A stretch of 64,000 nt of DNA, taken from NCBI GenBank assembly GCA_044224905.1, contig JBGAJN010000003.1, forward strand, positions 930,001 to 994,000, given 5' to 3'. The notes below the pieces were generated by a model that was not told where the DNA came from, ran no database searches, and worked only from the letters and a program-made list of their open reading frames with translations. Both the position numbers and the translations under genes were made by a program. Shown here in pieces: positions 53,757-61,999 of this stretch. Each line of letters starts with the position of its first letter. Within the stretch, counting starts at the first letter, position 1. Source of the stretch: JBGAJN01 sp044224905. GTDB lineage: Bacteria; Verrucomicrobiota; Verrucomicrobiia; Limisphaerales; JBGAJN01.

Positions 53757-54995
53757 TTAGACCAACTCCGGCGCGATGAAGCTCTCCGATGGCTTGAACA
53801 GCGGCGTGCCGTCACGGGCTTCCGGATATTCGAAGACTTTGCCTTCGAAATTACGGATGACAACGCGGTCAGCGTTGCGGCTCAAAACATACTGTGGGTT
53901 CACCGGCACCTTGCCACCTCCGCCCGGAGCGTCGATGACGTATTGCGGGACAGCGTAACCCGTGGTGTGACCGCGCAACGCCTGCATGATCTGCAATCCT
54001 TCGCGCACACTCGCACGTAAGTGCGACGAGCCCGCGATGAGGTCGCATTGGTACACGTAGTACGGTTTCACGCGGCACATCAGCAACTTCTGCATCAGCG
54101 CCTTCATTACCTCGGCATCGTTGTTCACGTTGCGCAGCAGAACGGATTGATTCCCCAACGGAATTCCCGCGTCAGCTAACCGGCCAAGAGCGTCGCGCAC
54201 CTCGGTCGTGAGTTCACGCGGATGGTTCGTATGAACACTGATGAACAGCGGATGGAACTGCTTTAACATCGCACACAACTCCGCCGTGATGCGTTGCGGG
54301 AGGAAAATCGGAATGCGCGTTCCGATGCGCAGAAATTCGATGTGAGGAATGCGGCGCAAACGCGCGAGCAAATACTCCAGCTTCTCGTCGCTGAACAGCA
54401 ACGGGTCGCCACCGCTCAACAGCACGTCGCGAATCTCAGGATGCTGTTCAATGTAGGCGATCTGGCGGTCGAACTCTGGATGAAAATCGTAGCCGCTCGC
54501 GTTGCTCACCAAACGCGACCGCGTGCAGTATCGGCAATACGAAGCGCAGCGATCGGTCACGAGGAAGAGGACGCGATCAGGATAACGGTGAACCAAACCC
54601 GGCACGGGCGAATGCGAATCCTCGCCCACGGGATCGCTCATTTCCCAAGGCGCAACTTCGCCTTCGTCGCCGCGCGGAATCACCTGCCAGCGGACGGGGC
54701 AGTTTTCGTCCGCGGGATCAATCAGATTGAAAAAATACGGCGTAATCGCCATCGCCAGTTTGTTATTGGCGAGCAAGGCGCCAGCGCGTTCCTCGGGAGT
54801 CAACGTGGGCATCAGCTGCTCCAACTTGGCGAGGGAAGTGATGCGGTTTTTTAACTGCCAACGCCAGTCATTCCAATCGTTGTCCGAAACATTGGCCCAA
54901 AAGCCGCGTCCGGCAGAACGGAATTCTTTCAGTGACCGGGTGGTGGGAGCCGAAGGCGGCTCCTTGTCGCTGTCCGAAGAGGTTCTTATAGACAT
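53757..54995 (-). CDS. kamA: KamA-family radical SAM lysine 2,3-aminomutase
   Basis: 412 residues, close to the usual 2,3-aminomutase length (longer than EpmB at about 340). The radical SAM cysteines are in RCASYCRYCTRSR (C-x3-C-x2-C) near residue 150. The PLP lysine is in APGGGGKVPVNPQYVLS, and GGDPLLFSDEKLEYLL and HTNHPRELT are family motifs. Makes beta-lysine from lysine, useful as an osmolyte or for lysine fermentation. No beta-lysine acetyltransferase or EF-P gene is adjacent, so the role in this organism is open. It is 39 nt upstream of nth on the same strand. Confidence 0.9.
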   Translation of the reverse strand: MSIRTSSDSDKEPPSAPTTRSLKEFRSAGRGFWANVSDNDWNDWRWQLKNRITSLAKLEQLMPTLTPEERAGALLANNKLAMAITPYFFNLIDPADENCPVRWQVIPRGDEGEVAPWEMSDPVGEDSHSPVPGLVHRYPDRVLFLVTDRCASYCRYCTRSRLVSNASGYDFHPEFDRQIAYIEQHPEIRDVLLSGGDPLLFSDEKLEYLLARLRRIPHIEFLRIGTRIPIFLPQRITAELCAMLKQFHPLFISVHTNHPRELTTEVRDALGRLADAGIPLGNQSVLLRNVNNDAEVMKALMQKLLMCRVKPYYVYQCDLIAGSSHLRASVREGLQIMQALRGHTTGYAVPQYVIDAPGGGGKVPVNPQYVLSRNADRVVIRNFEGKVFEYPEARDGTPLFKPSESFIAPELV

Positions 54996-55051
54996 TACTC
55001 GGCGACTATAATTTTGAAGTCTCAGCTGTCAAGGCAGCCAACCTCCGTGGG

Positions 55052-56380
55052 TCACTGGTCTTTACGCGCCGGAGCCGCGCCAGCGGCTGCGTATTCGCGC
55101 CGCCACATCTCGCGGCGTTGATCGAGAGACTGCAGTCGACGCACAGCTTCCTCCACCGCAGCGTCTGATCGGACAGCCACCTGCCCTTTCGTCGCCGAGA
55201 AACCGACAACGCGACGACGTTTCAAATAGTTATCCAGACACGTTCGGTAGTCGTCAATCAACTGCGCCAATTCTCCCGGCACATTGACCCTCAGTGCCGC
55301 CAGAGTATTGATTACCTGGCGCAACGCCGGCTCCTGTCGCTCAACGTTCCATTCCCGCAAAGCTGTGGCCAACTGCATCGTCGTATGCACCGGCACGGCA
55401 TTGGGAAGGGTACGCAACTCGGCTTCCACCATGAGCGCTTCGTCGATCTTTTCCAACGCAGTTTCAGCGGGCCACACCTGCCATTCATTCCGATCGGAGA
55501 AACTGCTCAATGTCACCGCCCACCATTTTTCCACGTCGATCAACCGCTCGAATCGCGGGGAGAACCCGCGCAAAAAGGCGGTCTGCCAATTGAGGTGCTG
55601 CGACATACCTCCGATGAATTTTCGCAAGCACGCTGCATTGTCCGGGCTCCGCAAAATTGCGGCCAGAAACAAGTGAGCCGATCGCTGAAAAACCTCTTTC
55701 CGCACGCCCCGGAGATCATCAGGACTGGGCCAGCTTAGCTCATTGAATGTCAACGGCGTTCGTTGCCCCATGCTCGCACGCGCGCGTTGCAACGGATCCG
55801 TACGGCGCTCACTGCGCATCAGCACTGTCTGCGCCTGCACTACCAGATCCGGCTCACTCGCGATGAGGTACTGCATCAAACCCTCGCTCAACCAAAGCGG
55901 GATCTCCGCGCACCGCCCGGAGGAATGACGGTTTGCCAGTTCCAACAAAACCGACTGCGTCACGGCTCGAACAAAATTTTCCCCCGCAACGTCGCGGGGA
56001 ATCTCGAGGCGATACTGCCAGCCCTCACGAAAGAGCGTCGAAGCCATCCGGACGTTTTGATCCGGCGCGAGACCGGGAACCAACGCAATGCGAATCTTTC
56101 CCTGCCAAGTTCCGGTGACGCCAAGCCGGCGCCAAATCGCCGTTTTCACGCGCTCAGCGCTGATTGCGGCGAGATTGGGCTCGAATTGGACAACGCCCGT
56201 TTTATTCGACTTAGCCATTCCGGGCAGGGTCGGAGAACGCAAAGGCTCACCGGAAACGGTGAACTGCCCAGTGTGACTTTGAACGGAAAAGACCCCGCCC
56301 CCAAGCGTCGCCCCTTCAACATCGCGCACCACAAGCGCCAGCCCAAGCAGGAAGCTTAGTTGGAGCAATGCCGCGTGCAT
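55052..56380 (-). CDS. Secreted protein with peptidase MA-like region lacking the HExxH motif
   Basis: About 442 residues from the ATG at 56380 with a signal peptide (MHAALLQLSFLLGLALVV). The central region around residues 140-165 reads SVLLELANRHSSGRCAEIPL then WLSEGLMQYL. This has the W-x-x-EG pattern of gluzincin peptidases of the MA-like type, but where HExxH is expected there is LELAN, so zinc binding is not supported. The C-terminal third is helical and Arg/Glu-rich (AVEEAVRRLQSLDQRREMWR). Probably a non-catalytic derivative acting outside the cytoplasm, or a family unknown to me. It is upstream of kamA by about 56 nt on the same strand. Confidence 0.65.
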   Translation of the reverse strand: MHAALLQLSFLLGLALVVRDVEGATLGGGVFSVQSHTGQFTVSGEPLRSPTLPGMAKSNKTGVVQFEPNLAAISAERVKTAIWRRLGVTGTWQGKIRIALVPGLAPDQNVRMASTLFREGWQYRLEIPRDVAGENFVRAVTQSVLLELANRHSSGRCAEIPLWLSEGLMQYLIASEPDLVVQAQTVLMRSERRTDPLQRARASMGQRTPLTFNELSWPSPDDLRGVRKEVFQRSAHLFLAAILRSPDNAACLRKFIGGMSQHLNWQTAFLRGFSPRFERLIDVEKWWAVTLSSFSDRNEWQVWPAETALEKIDEALMVEAELRTLPNAVPVHTTMQLATALREWNVERQEPALRQVINTLAALRVNVPGELAQLIDDYRTCLDNYLKRRRVVGFSATKGQVAVRSDAAVEEAVRRLQSLDQRREMWRREYAAAGAAPARKDQ

Positions 56381-56425
56381 GTAAATCAGGTCGGAACCTG
56401 ACACACTTCGGCGCGGGAACCAAGT

Positions 56426-56779
56426 CTAAGATTCCTTGGATTTCGTCTTCGCCGGCTTAGGTGCCGCGGCTTTCGTTTCCGATTTGGTTTCCGACTTGGC
56501 CGGAGCCTTGGCGTCACTGGCGGCCGCCGGCGTAGACGCCGCCGTGTCCTTCTTGGCGGCTTCTTTGTAACCTTCGCTCCGGTAATCAGTGATGTAAAAC
56601 CCCGTGCCTTTGAAGATCAGGCCGGCGCCAGCGCTCATTTGCCGTTCCACCTTGCCCTTGCCCCATTTCTTCATTCCGCAAAGTTCCTTTGGGCAAACCG
56701 TGAGACGGTCTTCCTTCATCGATTGAAACTTCTCAAAGTGATGATCGCACTTGGTGCAAACGTATTCGTAGGTCGGCAT
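56426..56779 (-). CDS. FmdB-family zinc ribbon protein
   Basis: 117 residues from the ATG at 56779 (MPTYEYVCTKCDHHFEKFQS). The N-terminal zinc ribbon has C-x2-C (VCTKC) and a second pair in CPKELCG. The segment GKVERQMSAGAGLIFKGTGF matches the usual FmdB pattern 'R..S.....FKGsGFY.TDY'. Residues after about 75 are a Lys/Ala/Thr-rich, disordered tail (KSETKSETKAAAPKPAKTKS). FmdB proteins are common putative regulatory proteins of unknown target. It lies downstream of moaA. Confidence 0.85.
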   Translation of the reverse strand: MPTYEYVCTKCDHHFEKFQSMKEDRLTVCPKELCGMKKWGKGKVERQMSAGAGLIFKGTGFYITDYRSEGYKEAAKKDTAASTPAAASDAKAPAKSETKSETKAAAPKPAKTKSKES

Positions 56780-56847
56780 GTTGAAAATTTTTAGTAGCGC
56801 ATTAAAGCTTGAGCGGGGCGTTGTTTCAACGCGCAACTGCAACCATT

Positions 56848-57918
56848 TCACCCCCCGATGCAACTCATCGAACGCGCCGGCTGCACGAAATCGGGCTCGC
56901 CGATGTGATGCCGTTCCTCCTTCTTCCAGACCAGTGCGCGGAAATGTTCCTGAATCGCCGCGTCGGCCGCGTCACCGCGCAACAGATCGCGAAGGTCGTG
57001 TTCACCGATACTGAAAAGGCAGGTGCGAACCTTGCCGTCCGCTGTGAGACGCAAGCGATTGCAATGGCCGCAGAACGGCTCCGTGACTGGCGCAATGATT
57101 CCGAGCTCGCCGCGGCCATCCGCAAACGTCCAGCGGCGCGCGGTTTCCGCAGCATTGTCGGATTTGACCGGGACCAAAGTGAATTTCGCTGCGACGCGCT
57201 GCAGGATTTCGCGGCCCGGAACAACAAGTTCCTTCAGCCACGCACGAGCCGAATCCAGCGGCATGAATTCGATGAATCGCAAACTTAGATTCCGTGCGCG
57301 GGCAAACTCGACGAGCGGCTCGATTTCCTGATCGTTCATGCCACGAATGACGACCGCATTTACTTTTACCGGACCGAAACCAAGTTCCACCGCCTTGTCG
57401 ATGCTTTGAATGACCGACCGCAATCCATCGCGCCCCGTCATTTTCTTGAACTGCTCAGGATCAAGCGAATCCATGCTGAAACTGACGCGCTGCAAGCCAG
57501 CGGACCGAAGCGCAGAAGCCTTTTGGGCGAAGAAGAATCCGTTGGTGGTCATCGCCAGATCCTTCACGCCGGGCACGCGAGCGATTCGTTCGACGAGTTT
57601 TTCCACGCCGTGACGGAGCAAGGGCTCGCCCCCAGTGATGCGAATTTTTTCGATCCCCATTTCACAAACCAAGCGCACCACGCGCTCGATTTCCTCGAAG
57701 GTCAACAACTCCGCTTTCGGTTTCCACTCGCGCGCGATGAGCGTGGATTCGGGGCGGGGATTCTTGAGCGGGTCGAAACGGGTGCGATAAAAGTTCGCTG
57801 CCTCCTCTGTCTCCGGAAGACAGTAGAGGCAGCGAAAATTACACCGGTCAGTTACACTCACCCTCAAGTCGCGCATGACGCGGCCATGCGCATCGGTGAG
57901 TGAACCGGCAGAAATCAT
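56848..57918 (-). CDS. moaA: GTP 3',8-cyclase (molybdenum cofactor synthesis)
   Basis: 356 residues. The N-terminal cluster is C26-x3-C30-x2-C33 (RCNFRCLYC). The C-terminal cluster is in FCGHCNRLRL with a later Cys in GKVRTCLFS (C-x2-C-x13-C). GGEPLLRHGVEKLV and the C-terminal GG (SCIGG) needed for activation are present. Converts GTP to the 3',8-cyclised precursor of cyclic pyranopterin. A roughly 25-residue insertion follows the first cluster (NFYRTRFDPLKNPRPE). No other moa gene is in the window. Its start overlaps the coiled-coil gene stop by ATGA. Confidence 0.93.
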   Translation of the reverse strand: MISAGSLTDAHGRVMRDLRVSVTDRCNFRCLYCLPETEEAANFYRTRFDPLKNPRPESTLIAREWKPKAELLTFEEIERVVRLVCEMGIEKIRITGGEPLLRHGVEKLVERIARVPGVKDLAMTTNGFFFAQKASALRSAGLQRVSFSMDSLDPEQFKKMTGRDGLRSVIQSIDKAVELGFGPVKVNAVVIRGMNDQEIEPLVEFARARNLSLRFIEFMPLDSARAWLKELVVPGREILQRVAAKFTLVPVKSDNAAETARRWTFADGRGELGIIAPVTEPFCGHCNRLRLTADGKVRTCLFSIGEHDLRDLLRGDAADAAIQEHFRALVWKKEERHHIGEPDFVQPARSMSCIGG

Positions 57919-58694
57919 TTCGGCGCTGGGGCGGGCGCGTTGGTCTTGGGAACCACACGAACGGTGCCGTCTTGCTTGAGCTCAACGTTGAGGTTGAAGT
58001 TGTTGGTAGTTTCAGTGCCGGAGGTGGCGCCCACGCCTTGATTCAACACTTCAGCACCTTTTTTAGAATCGCTATACAAGCCTTTGCGAATCCAATCCAA
58101 ACGACGGGCAACCGCGAGTTCGTCGCGCAACTTGCTCACTTGACCGCGCAACACGGCCAAATCGTTGAACTTGGTTTCGAGCGCGGATTTTTCCAACTGG
58201 AGGCGCTTGAGTTCCTTGAGCAAGAATTCACGATCGCCTTCGGAGGCAGCCAGACGCCGCTCGGTCTCGACAATCTTGGAGGTGAGCGAAGTGATATTCG
58301 CGTTGAGGCTGATCATTTGTTTATCGAGCTCTTCGCGTTCGGCGTCGCGTTTGGCAATTTCCTTGTCACGCTTGGCGATCTCGGCCGCAGAAGCTTCCGC
58401 CGCCGCCTTGGCCTCAGCCTGGGTTTTGGCGAGCAATTCGCCAGCGCTGCTGATCTGGTTGGAAAGCGAAATCGTTTCGTCGATTTTTTTGGAGAGATTG
58501 GTTTCGAGCAGCGAGTTGACCTTCTTCTGTTCTTCCAATTTCGCGGTCGCCTGAACCCAGTCGTTGGACAAGGCCACGATGGTCGCCAGATCAACCTGTT
58601 TCTGCTTTTCAGCAGCGCTGTGCCGATAAATCAGGAGAATGCCCAGCAAGGCGGCGAGCAACACGAGGATTACAATAGTCACTTTCGATTTCAT
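57915..58694 (-). CDS. Membrane-anchored coiled-coil protein
   Basis: About 259 residues from the ATG at 58694 with one N-terminal membrane segment (VTIVILVLLAALLGILLIY). Residues about 40-210 are Glu/Lys/Leu/Ala-rich with heptads (LEEQKKVNSLLETNLSKKID, then AKRDKEIAKRDAEREEL), a long parallel coiled coil in the periplasm. A low-complexity tail (NNFNLNVELKQDGTVRVVPK) ends the protein. Role unknown; such proteins may span the envelope. Translation is coupled to moaA downstream by ATGA. Divergent from the LON-domain gene at 58783. Confidence 0.75.
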   Translation of the reverse strand: MKSKVTIVILVLLAALLGILLIYRHSAAEKQKQVDLATIVALSNDWVQATAKLEEQKKVNSLLETNLSKKIDETISLSNQISSAGELLAKTQAEAKAAAEASAAEIAKRDKEIAKRDAEREELDKQMISLNANITSLTSKIVETERRLAASEGDREFLLKELKRLQLEKSALETKFNDLAVLRGQVSKLRDELAVARRLDWIRKGLYSDSKKGAEVLNQGVGATSGTETTNNFNLNVELKQDGTVRVVPKTNAPAPAPK

Positions 58695-58782
58695 TCTGAA
58701 AAAACTATGAGCAGCGACCATCTGTTTGGCAAGCCCCCATCTCCATCTTGAATTCTATCACGCAGCGACTAACGTACGCGCA

Positions 58783-59475
58783 ATGAAGCTTCCGTGCGAA
58801 GTTCCGGTGATGACGCTGCCCAACGCCATCCTTTTCCCCCAAGCCCTGCTGCCGCTATACATCTTCGAGCCGCGCTACCGAAAAATGCTCGCTGATTCCC
58901 TGAGCACGCACCGCATGTTTTCGGTTGCGATGCGCCGGCCTGATACGACCCGCGAAATGCCATGCTCCATCGGCGGCCTGGGATTGATCCGCGCTTCCGT
59001 TCTGAACAAGGACGGTACTTCACATCTCATTATCCAAGGGCTCACGCGCGTTCACTTCGACGGGCCGGTGCAACGACGCCCCTACCGTATTGAACGCATT
59101 CGGGCGCTCGCGCCAGAAGCTGGCGACGCCGTCGCCATTGATGCGTTGCTCGATAAGGTCCGCGAACTCGTGGCCGCGCGCCTCGACCAAGGCCTCGAGA
59201 TGAATCTTCCCGTTCTCAAAAATCTCAGCAGCAAGAGCGAGGTGAAAGGCGAACATCCGCTCGGGGTTTTCTCGCTCAAGAACCTCGCCAAGTATCTCGA
59301 CAAATTAGACGAACCCGAGCAGGTGGCGGATCTGGTGGCTTGCACCTTTCTCCACGGCCCGACGCAGCGGCAATTGATTCTCGAAACCGTCGAGATTGAA
59401 CTGCGCCTCAAACATCTCATCCACTTCTTGACCGCGGAGATCGAGAGTCACCGGAAGAACCGCCGCGATGAGTAG
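58783..59475 (+). CDS. LON N-terminal substrate-binding domain protein
   Basis: About 230 residues from the ATG at 58783 (MKLPCEVPVMTLPNAILFPQ). A frame from 58726 adds 19 residues without support. The domain pattern of Lon N-termini is clear: LPNAILFPQALLPLYIFEPR near the start, GGLGLIRASVLNKDGTSHLI, and LGVFSLKNLAKYL; there is no AAA or protease domain. Stand-alone versions are common in Proteobacteria and Verrucomicrobia and likely bind unfolded protein segments. Partner not known. Confidence 0.88.
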   Translation: MKLPCEVPVMTLPNAILFPQALLPLYIFEPRYRKMLADSLSTHRMFSVAMRRPDTTREMPCSIGGLGLIRASVLNKDGTSHLIIQGLTRVHFDGPVQRRPYRIERIRALAPEAGDAVAIDALLDKVRELVAARLDQGLEMNLPVLKNLSSKSEVKGEHPLGVFSLKNLAKYLDKLDEPEQVADLVACTFLHGPTQRQLILETVEIELRLKHLIHFLTAEIESHRKNRRDE

Positions 59476-59546
59476 CCCGCCTCGGCGAGGATCCACGTGA
59501 TCCCGGCGTCGCCGCCGCCTTAGGCCACCAGGCAGCGAATGCGAGC

Positions 59547-60578
59547 TCACTCCGGAATATTTGCCCGAGCCAACTCTCGTAAGAGTTCCGGTAGACGCGC
59601 GCGAAAAAAAGCGTCATTCGCTTCAAACCACGCCCGCCCACGCTCACCCAACGCCCGACGCTGCTCGGGCTGCATGGCGAGCAACTCGTTCACCTTTTGC
59701 TCCAGCGCCTCAACACTCACGTTGTACCGAGTGCCAAGACCAAAAGCCCACGATCCGCTTGTCGCTGTCAAAACTCCACGCTCCGGGGTCACCAGTTCAT
59801 TCATCGGCGATGCATCAGTGGTCAACACTACCGCGCGACAACTCATGGCTTCGGCGAGTGTTTGACCAAACGCCTCGGCTTGCGAAGGACAAAGGTGAAT
59901 CCCAGCCTCGTTCTGCAACCCACGCAATTCGTCGTCGCTCACGTGGTGCGTGACCATGCGAAGATTGGGAGCTTGCACCGTCGGGGCCTGGCCGAGACTT
60001 TGAATGACCGTTAGCGACGGCCACTCCGGATGACGCCGCCAAGTTTCCACCACGAGCGGCGTACCCTTCTGCGGACTTTTGCCTCCCACGTGGACGAAGC
60101 GCTGGTAGTCGCGCTCGTTTTTTGAATCGCAACGGTCAAGGCAGGTGAAGCTCAAATAATCCGCCCGTGGCGAGATCGACTTGAAAATGCGTTCCGCCTC
60201 GCGGGTGAGACAGAGCACGGAATCGAGGCTCTTTAAAAAAGGTTTCCACGCCGGTTGAAACCATTCCTGATGCGGGATCAGGCAATTGACCCTCGCCGAC
60301 GCGAAATGAACCGGCTCCGGCCGGTCCAGAAAAATATTGATGTCAAAGCGCGTCGCCGCCGAACGGGCCCGGCGGCGACGTTGCAACCGATGCCACGCCG
60401 CAAGTCGATACTCCCGCAAGCCGTGGCGGATCCGCGCCATCTTTTGCGGCGGCCGGCCCGACGCCGGCGTGAAATGAAACGAGAATCCGCTGCCGGCGAG
60501 CACTTCGCGGATGAGGGCAATTTCGCGGCTGATCCCCGCGTTGTTGTCCCAACCGATGACGTTGACACTATACGAACG
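59547..60578 (-). CDS. Glycosyltransferase family 4-like protein
   Basis: About 343 residues from the ATG at 60578 (MRSYSVNVIGWDNNAGISRE). The Rossmann-type N-domain is variable. The C-domain shows HLCPSQAEAFGQTLAEAMSC (the family E-x7-E element) and a nucleotide-binding pattern LTTDASPMNELV. Likely a GT-B retaining glycosyltransferase for cell-surface polysaccharide. Its start partly faces the RNA methyltransferase gene at 60768, which is transcribed divergently. Donor and acceptor unknown. Confidence 0.82.
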   Translation of the reverse strand, partial: RSYSVNVIGWDNNAGISREIALIREVLAGSGFSFHFTPASGRPPQKMARIRHGLREYRLAAWHRLQRRRRARSAATRFDINIFLDRPEPVHFASARVNCLIPHQEWFQPAWKPFLKSLDSVLCLTREAERIFKSISPRADYLSFTCLDRCDSKNERDYQRFVHVGGKSPQKGTPLVVETWRRHPEWPSLTVIQSLGQAPTVQAPNLRMVTHHVSDDELRGLQNEAGIHLCPSQAEAFGQTLAEAMSCRAVVLTTDASPMNELVTPERGVLTATSGSWAFGLGTRYNVSVEALEQKVNELLAMQPEQRRALGERGRAWFEANDAFFRARLPELLRELARANIPE

Positions 60579-60767
60579 CATCGAGTTACGCAGGCCACCT
60601 CTCGTGCGAGGCAAACTGGCGCAGGATTATCGCGGACATGGAACTCATCGGCGGAGGCTAAAATCAGCGAGGCATCGGTTCAAGGTCGATTCGCAACGTT
60701 CGTGGCTCAGACAAGAACACGACGTTCATTCTTGAACCCGCCGACTCGGTTTGCGATGACTTGCGGA

Positions 60768-61940
60768 ATGTCTGAATCAGCAACTCAACCGAACGCATCC
60801 GCCCCGCCCGCCGTGGGTGCCCGACTCACGGTCAACATTGTGGACATTGCCTTCGGAGGCGAAGGCGTCGCGCGTGCGGAAGATTTCGTCATCTTTGTTC
60901 CGTTTGTGGTCGTGGGCGAAACCGTGGAGGTCGAGCTGATCGAAGTGAAGAAGCGTTTCGGTCGTGCGAAACTACTTCGTGTTGTCACTCCTTCACCGGA
61001 CCGTGTGGAACCAAAGTGCCGATTCTTCGCCGCGTGCGGCGGTTGCCAGTATCAGCACATCGACTATCCCGCGCAGCTTCGGCTCAAACACAAACAGATC
61101 GCCGACTTGTTTCAGCGCATCGGCGGTTTCGCGCAGGCCGTGCAAATCGATCCGGTTGTCCCCTGCCCTTCACCTTACGGCTACCGCAACCGCATCATGA
61201 TCCGCAGCCAGTGGAACAAGCCCGAACAGAAGCTGAACATTGGCTTCCTCCGCTACGACTGCAATCTCGTCGAAGACCTGGACGAATGCGCCATCGCCGA
61301 GCCGGCATTGAACGAGCAGATCAAACATGTCCGCGCCAATCCGCCGCCCAAAGGCGGCATCAAAGTCGTTCTCCGCGTCGCGGCGGATGATTGGGTGGTG
61401 CCACGCGATTCGTTCTTCCAAAATAATTTTCACCTCCTCCCCGGGCTCGTGGAGACCGTTCGCGCCCGCCTTCAGGACGCGGGAACTCGCCACGTGGTCG
61501 ACGCCTATTGCGGTGTGGGATTCTTTGGAATCGAGATGGCGAACCTCGTGGAGTCGTTCGTCGGCGTGGAACTGGATCAACTGGCGGTCAAAGCCGCGCG
61601 CCAGAACGCCGCGCAGCGAAACATTGCCAATGGCGATTTCGTTGTCGGTCGCACGGAGGATTTATTGCCGCAGTTGCTCGCCAAGTTCACGCCTTCAGCC
61701 ACCACGGTCATCATTGATCCGCCGCGAACGGGTTGCATGAAAGAGAGCCTCGAACTGCTCCGCGCGACGCAACCGGCGCAGATTATCTACGTGTCCTGCC
61801 ATCCGGCAACGTTGGCGCGCGATTTGGAAATCCTCTGCGCCGACTCGGGCTACGAGCTCCAGCGCGTGGTTCCACTCGATATGTTCCCGCAAACGCAGCA
61901 CGTCGAATGTGTGGCCGACCTCCGATGGAACAAACGTTGA
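60768..61940 (+). CDS. 23S rRNA/tRNA uracil-5 methyltransferase (RlmD/TrmA-type)
   Basis: About 390 residues from the ATG at 60768 (MSESATQPNASAPPAVGARL). A much longer frame reaching to 60255 overlaps the glycosyltransferase and is dismissed. An N-terminal TRAM-like part (LTVNIVDIAFGGEGVARAED) is followed by the iron-sulfur cysteines (KCRFFAACGGCQYQH and a later Cys in DECAIAEPA) as in RlmD. The methyltransferase domain has VDAYCGVGFFGIEMA, IIDPPRTGCMKE and the catalytic Cys in IYVSCHPATLARDLEI. RlmD/RumA methylates U1939 of 23S rRNA; TrmA-like substrate cannot be excluded. Confidence 0.9.
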   Translation: MSESATQPNASAPPAVGARLTVNIVDIAFGGEGVARAEDFVIFVPFVVVGETVEVELIEVKKRFGRAKLLRVVTPSPDRVEPKCRFFAACGGCQYQHIDYPAQLRLKHKQIADLFQRIGGFAQAVQIDPVVPCPSPYGYRNRIMIRSQWNKPEQKLNIGFLRYDCNLVEDLDECAIAEPALNEQIKHVRANPPPKGGIKVVLRVAADDWVVPRDSFFQNNFHLLPGLVETVRARLQDAGTRHVVDAYCGVGFFGIEMANLVESFVGVELDQLAVKAARQNAAQRNIANGDFVVGRTEDLLPQLLAKFTPSATTVIIDPPRTGCMKESLELLRATQPAQIIYVSCHPATLARDLEILCADSGYELQRVVPLDMFPQTQHVECVADLRWNKR

Positions 61941-61999
61941 TTCACGCGTGTGCGGAGTTGCCTTGCGCTCCGTCGGTTCGTAATCTCCCGCGAAATTAA

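Noticed and set aside
60255..60767. RNA methyltransferase frame extended upstream to 60255
   Set aside because: It overlaps the glycosyltransferase on the other strand and its translation is unlike any TrmA/RlmD N-terminus.
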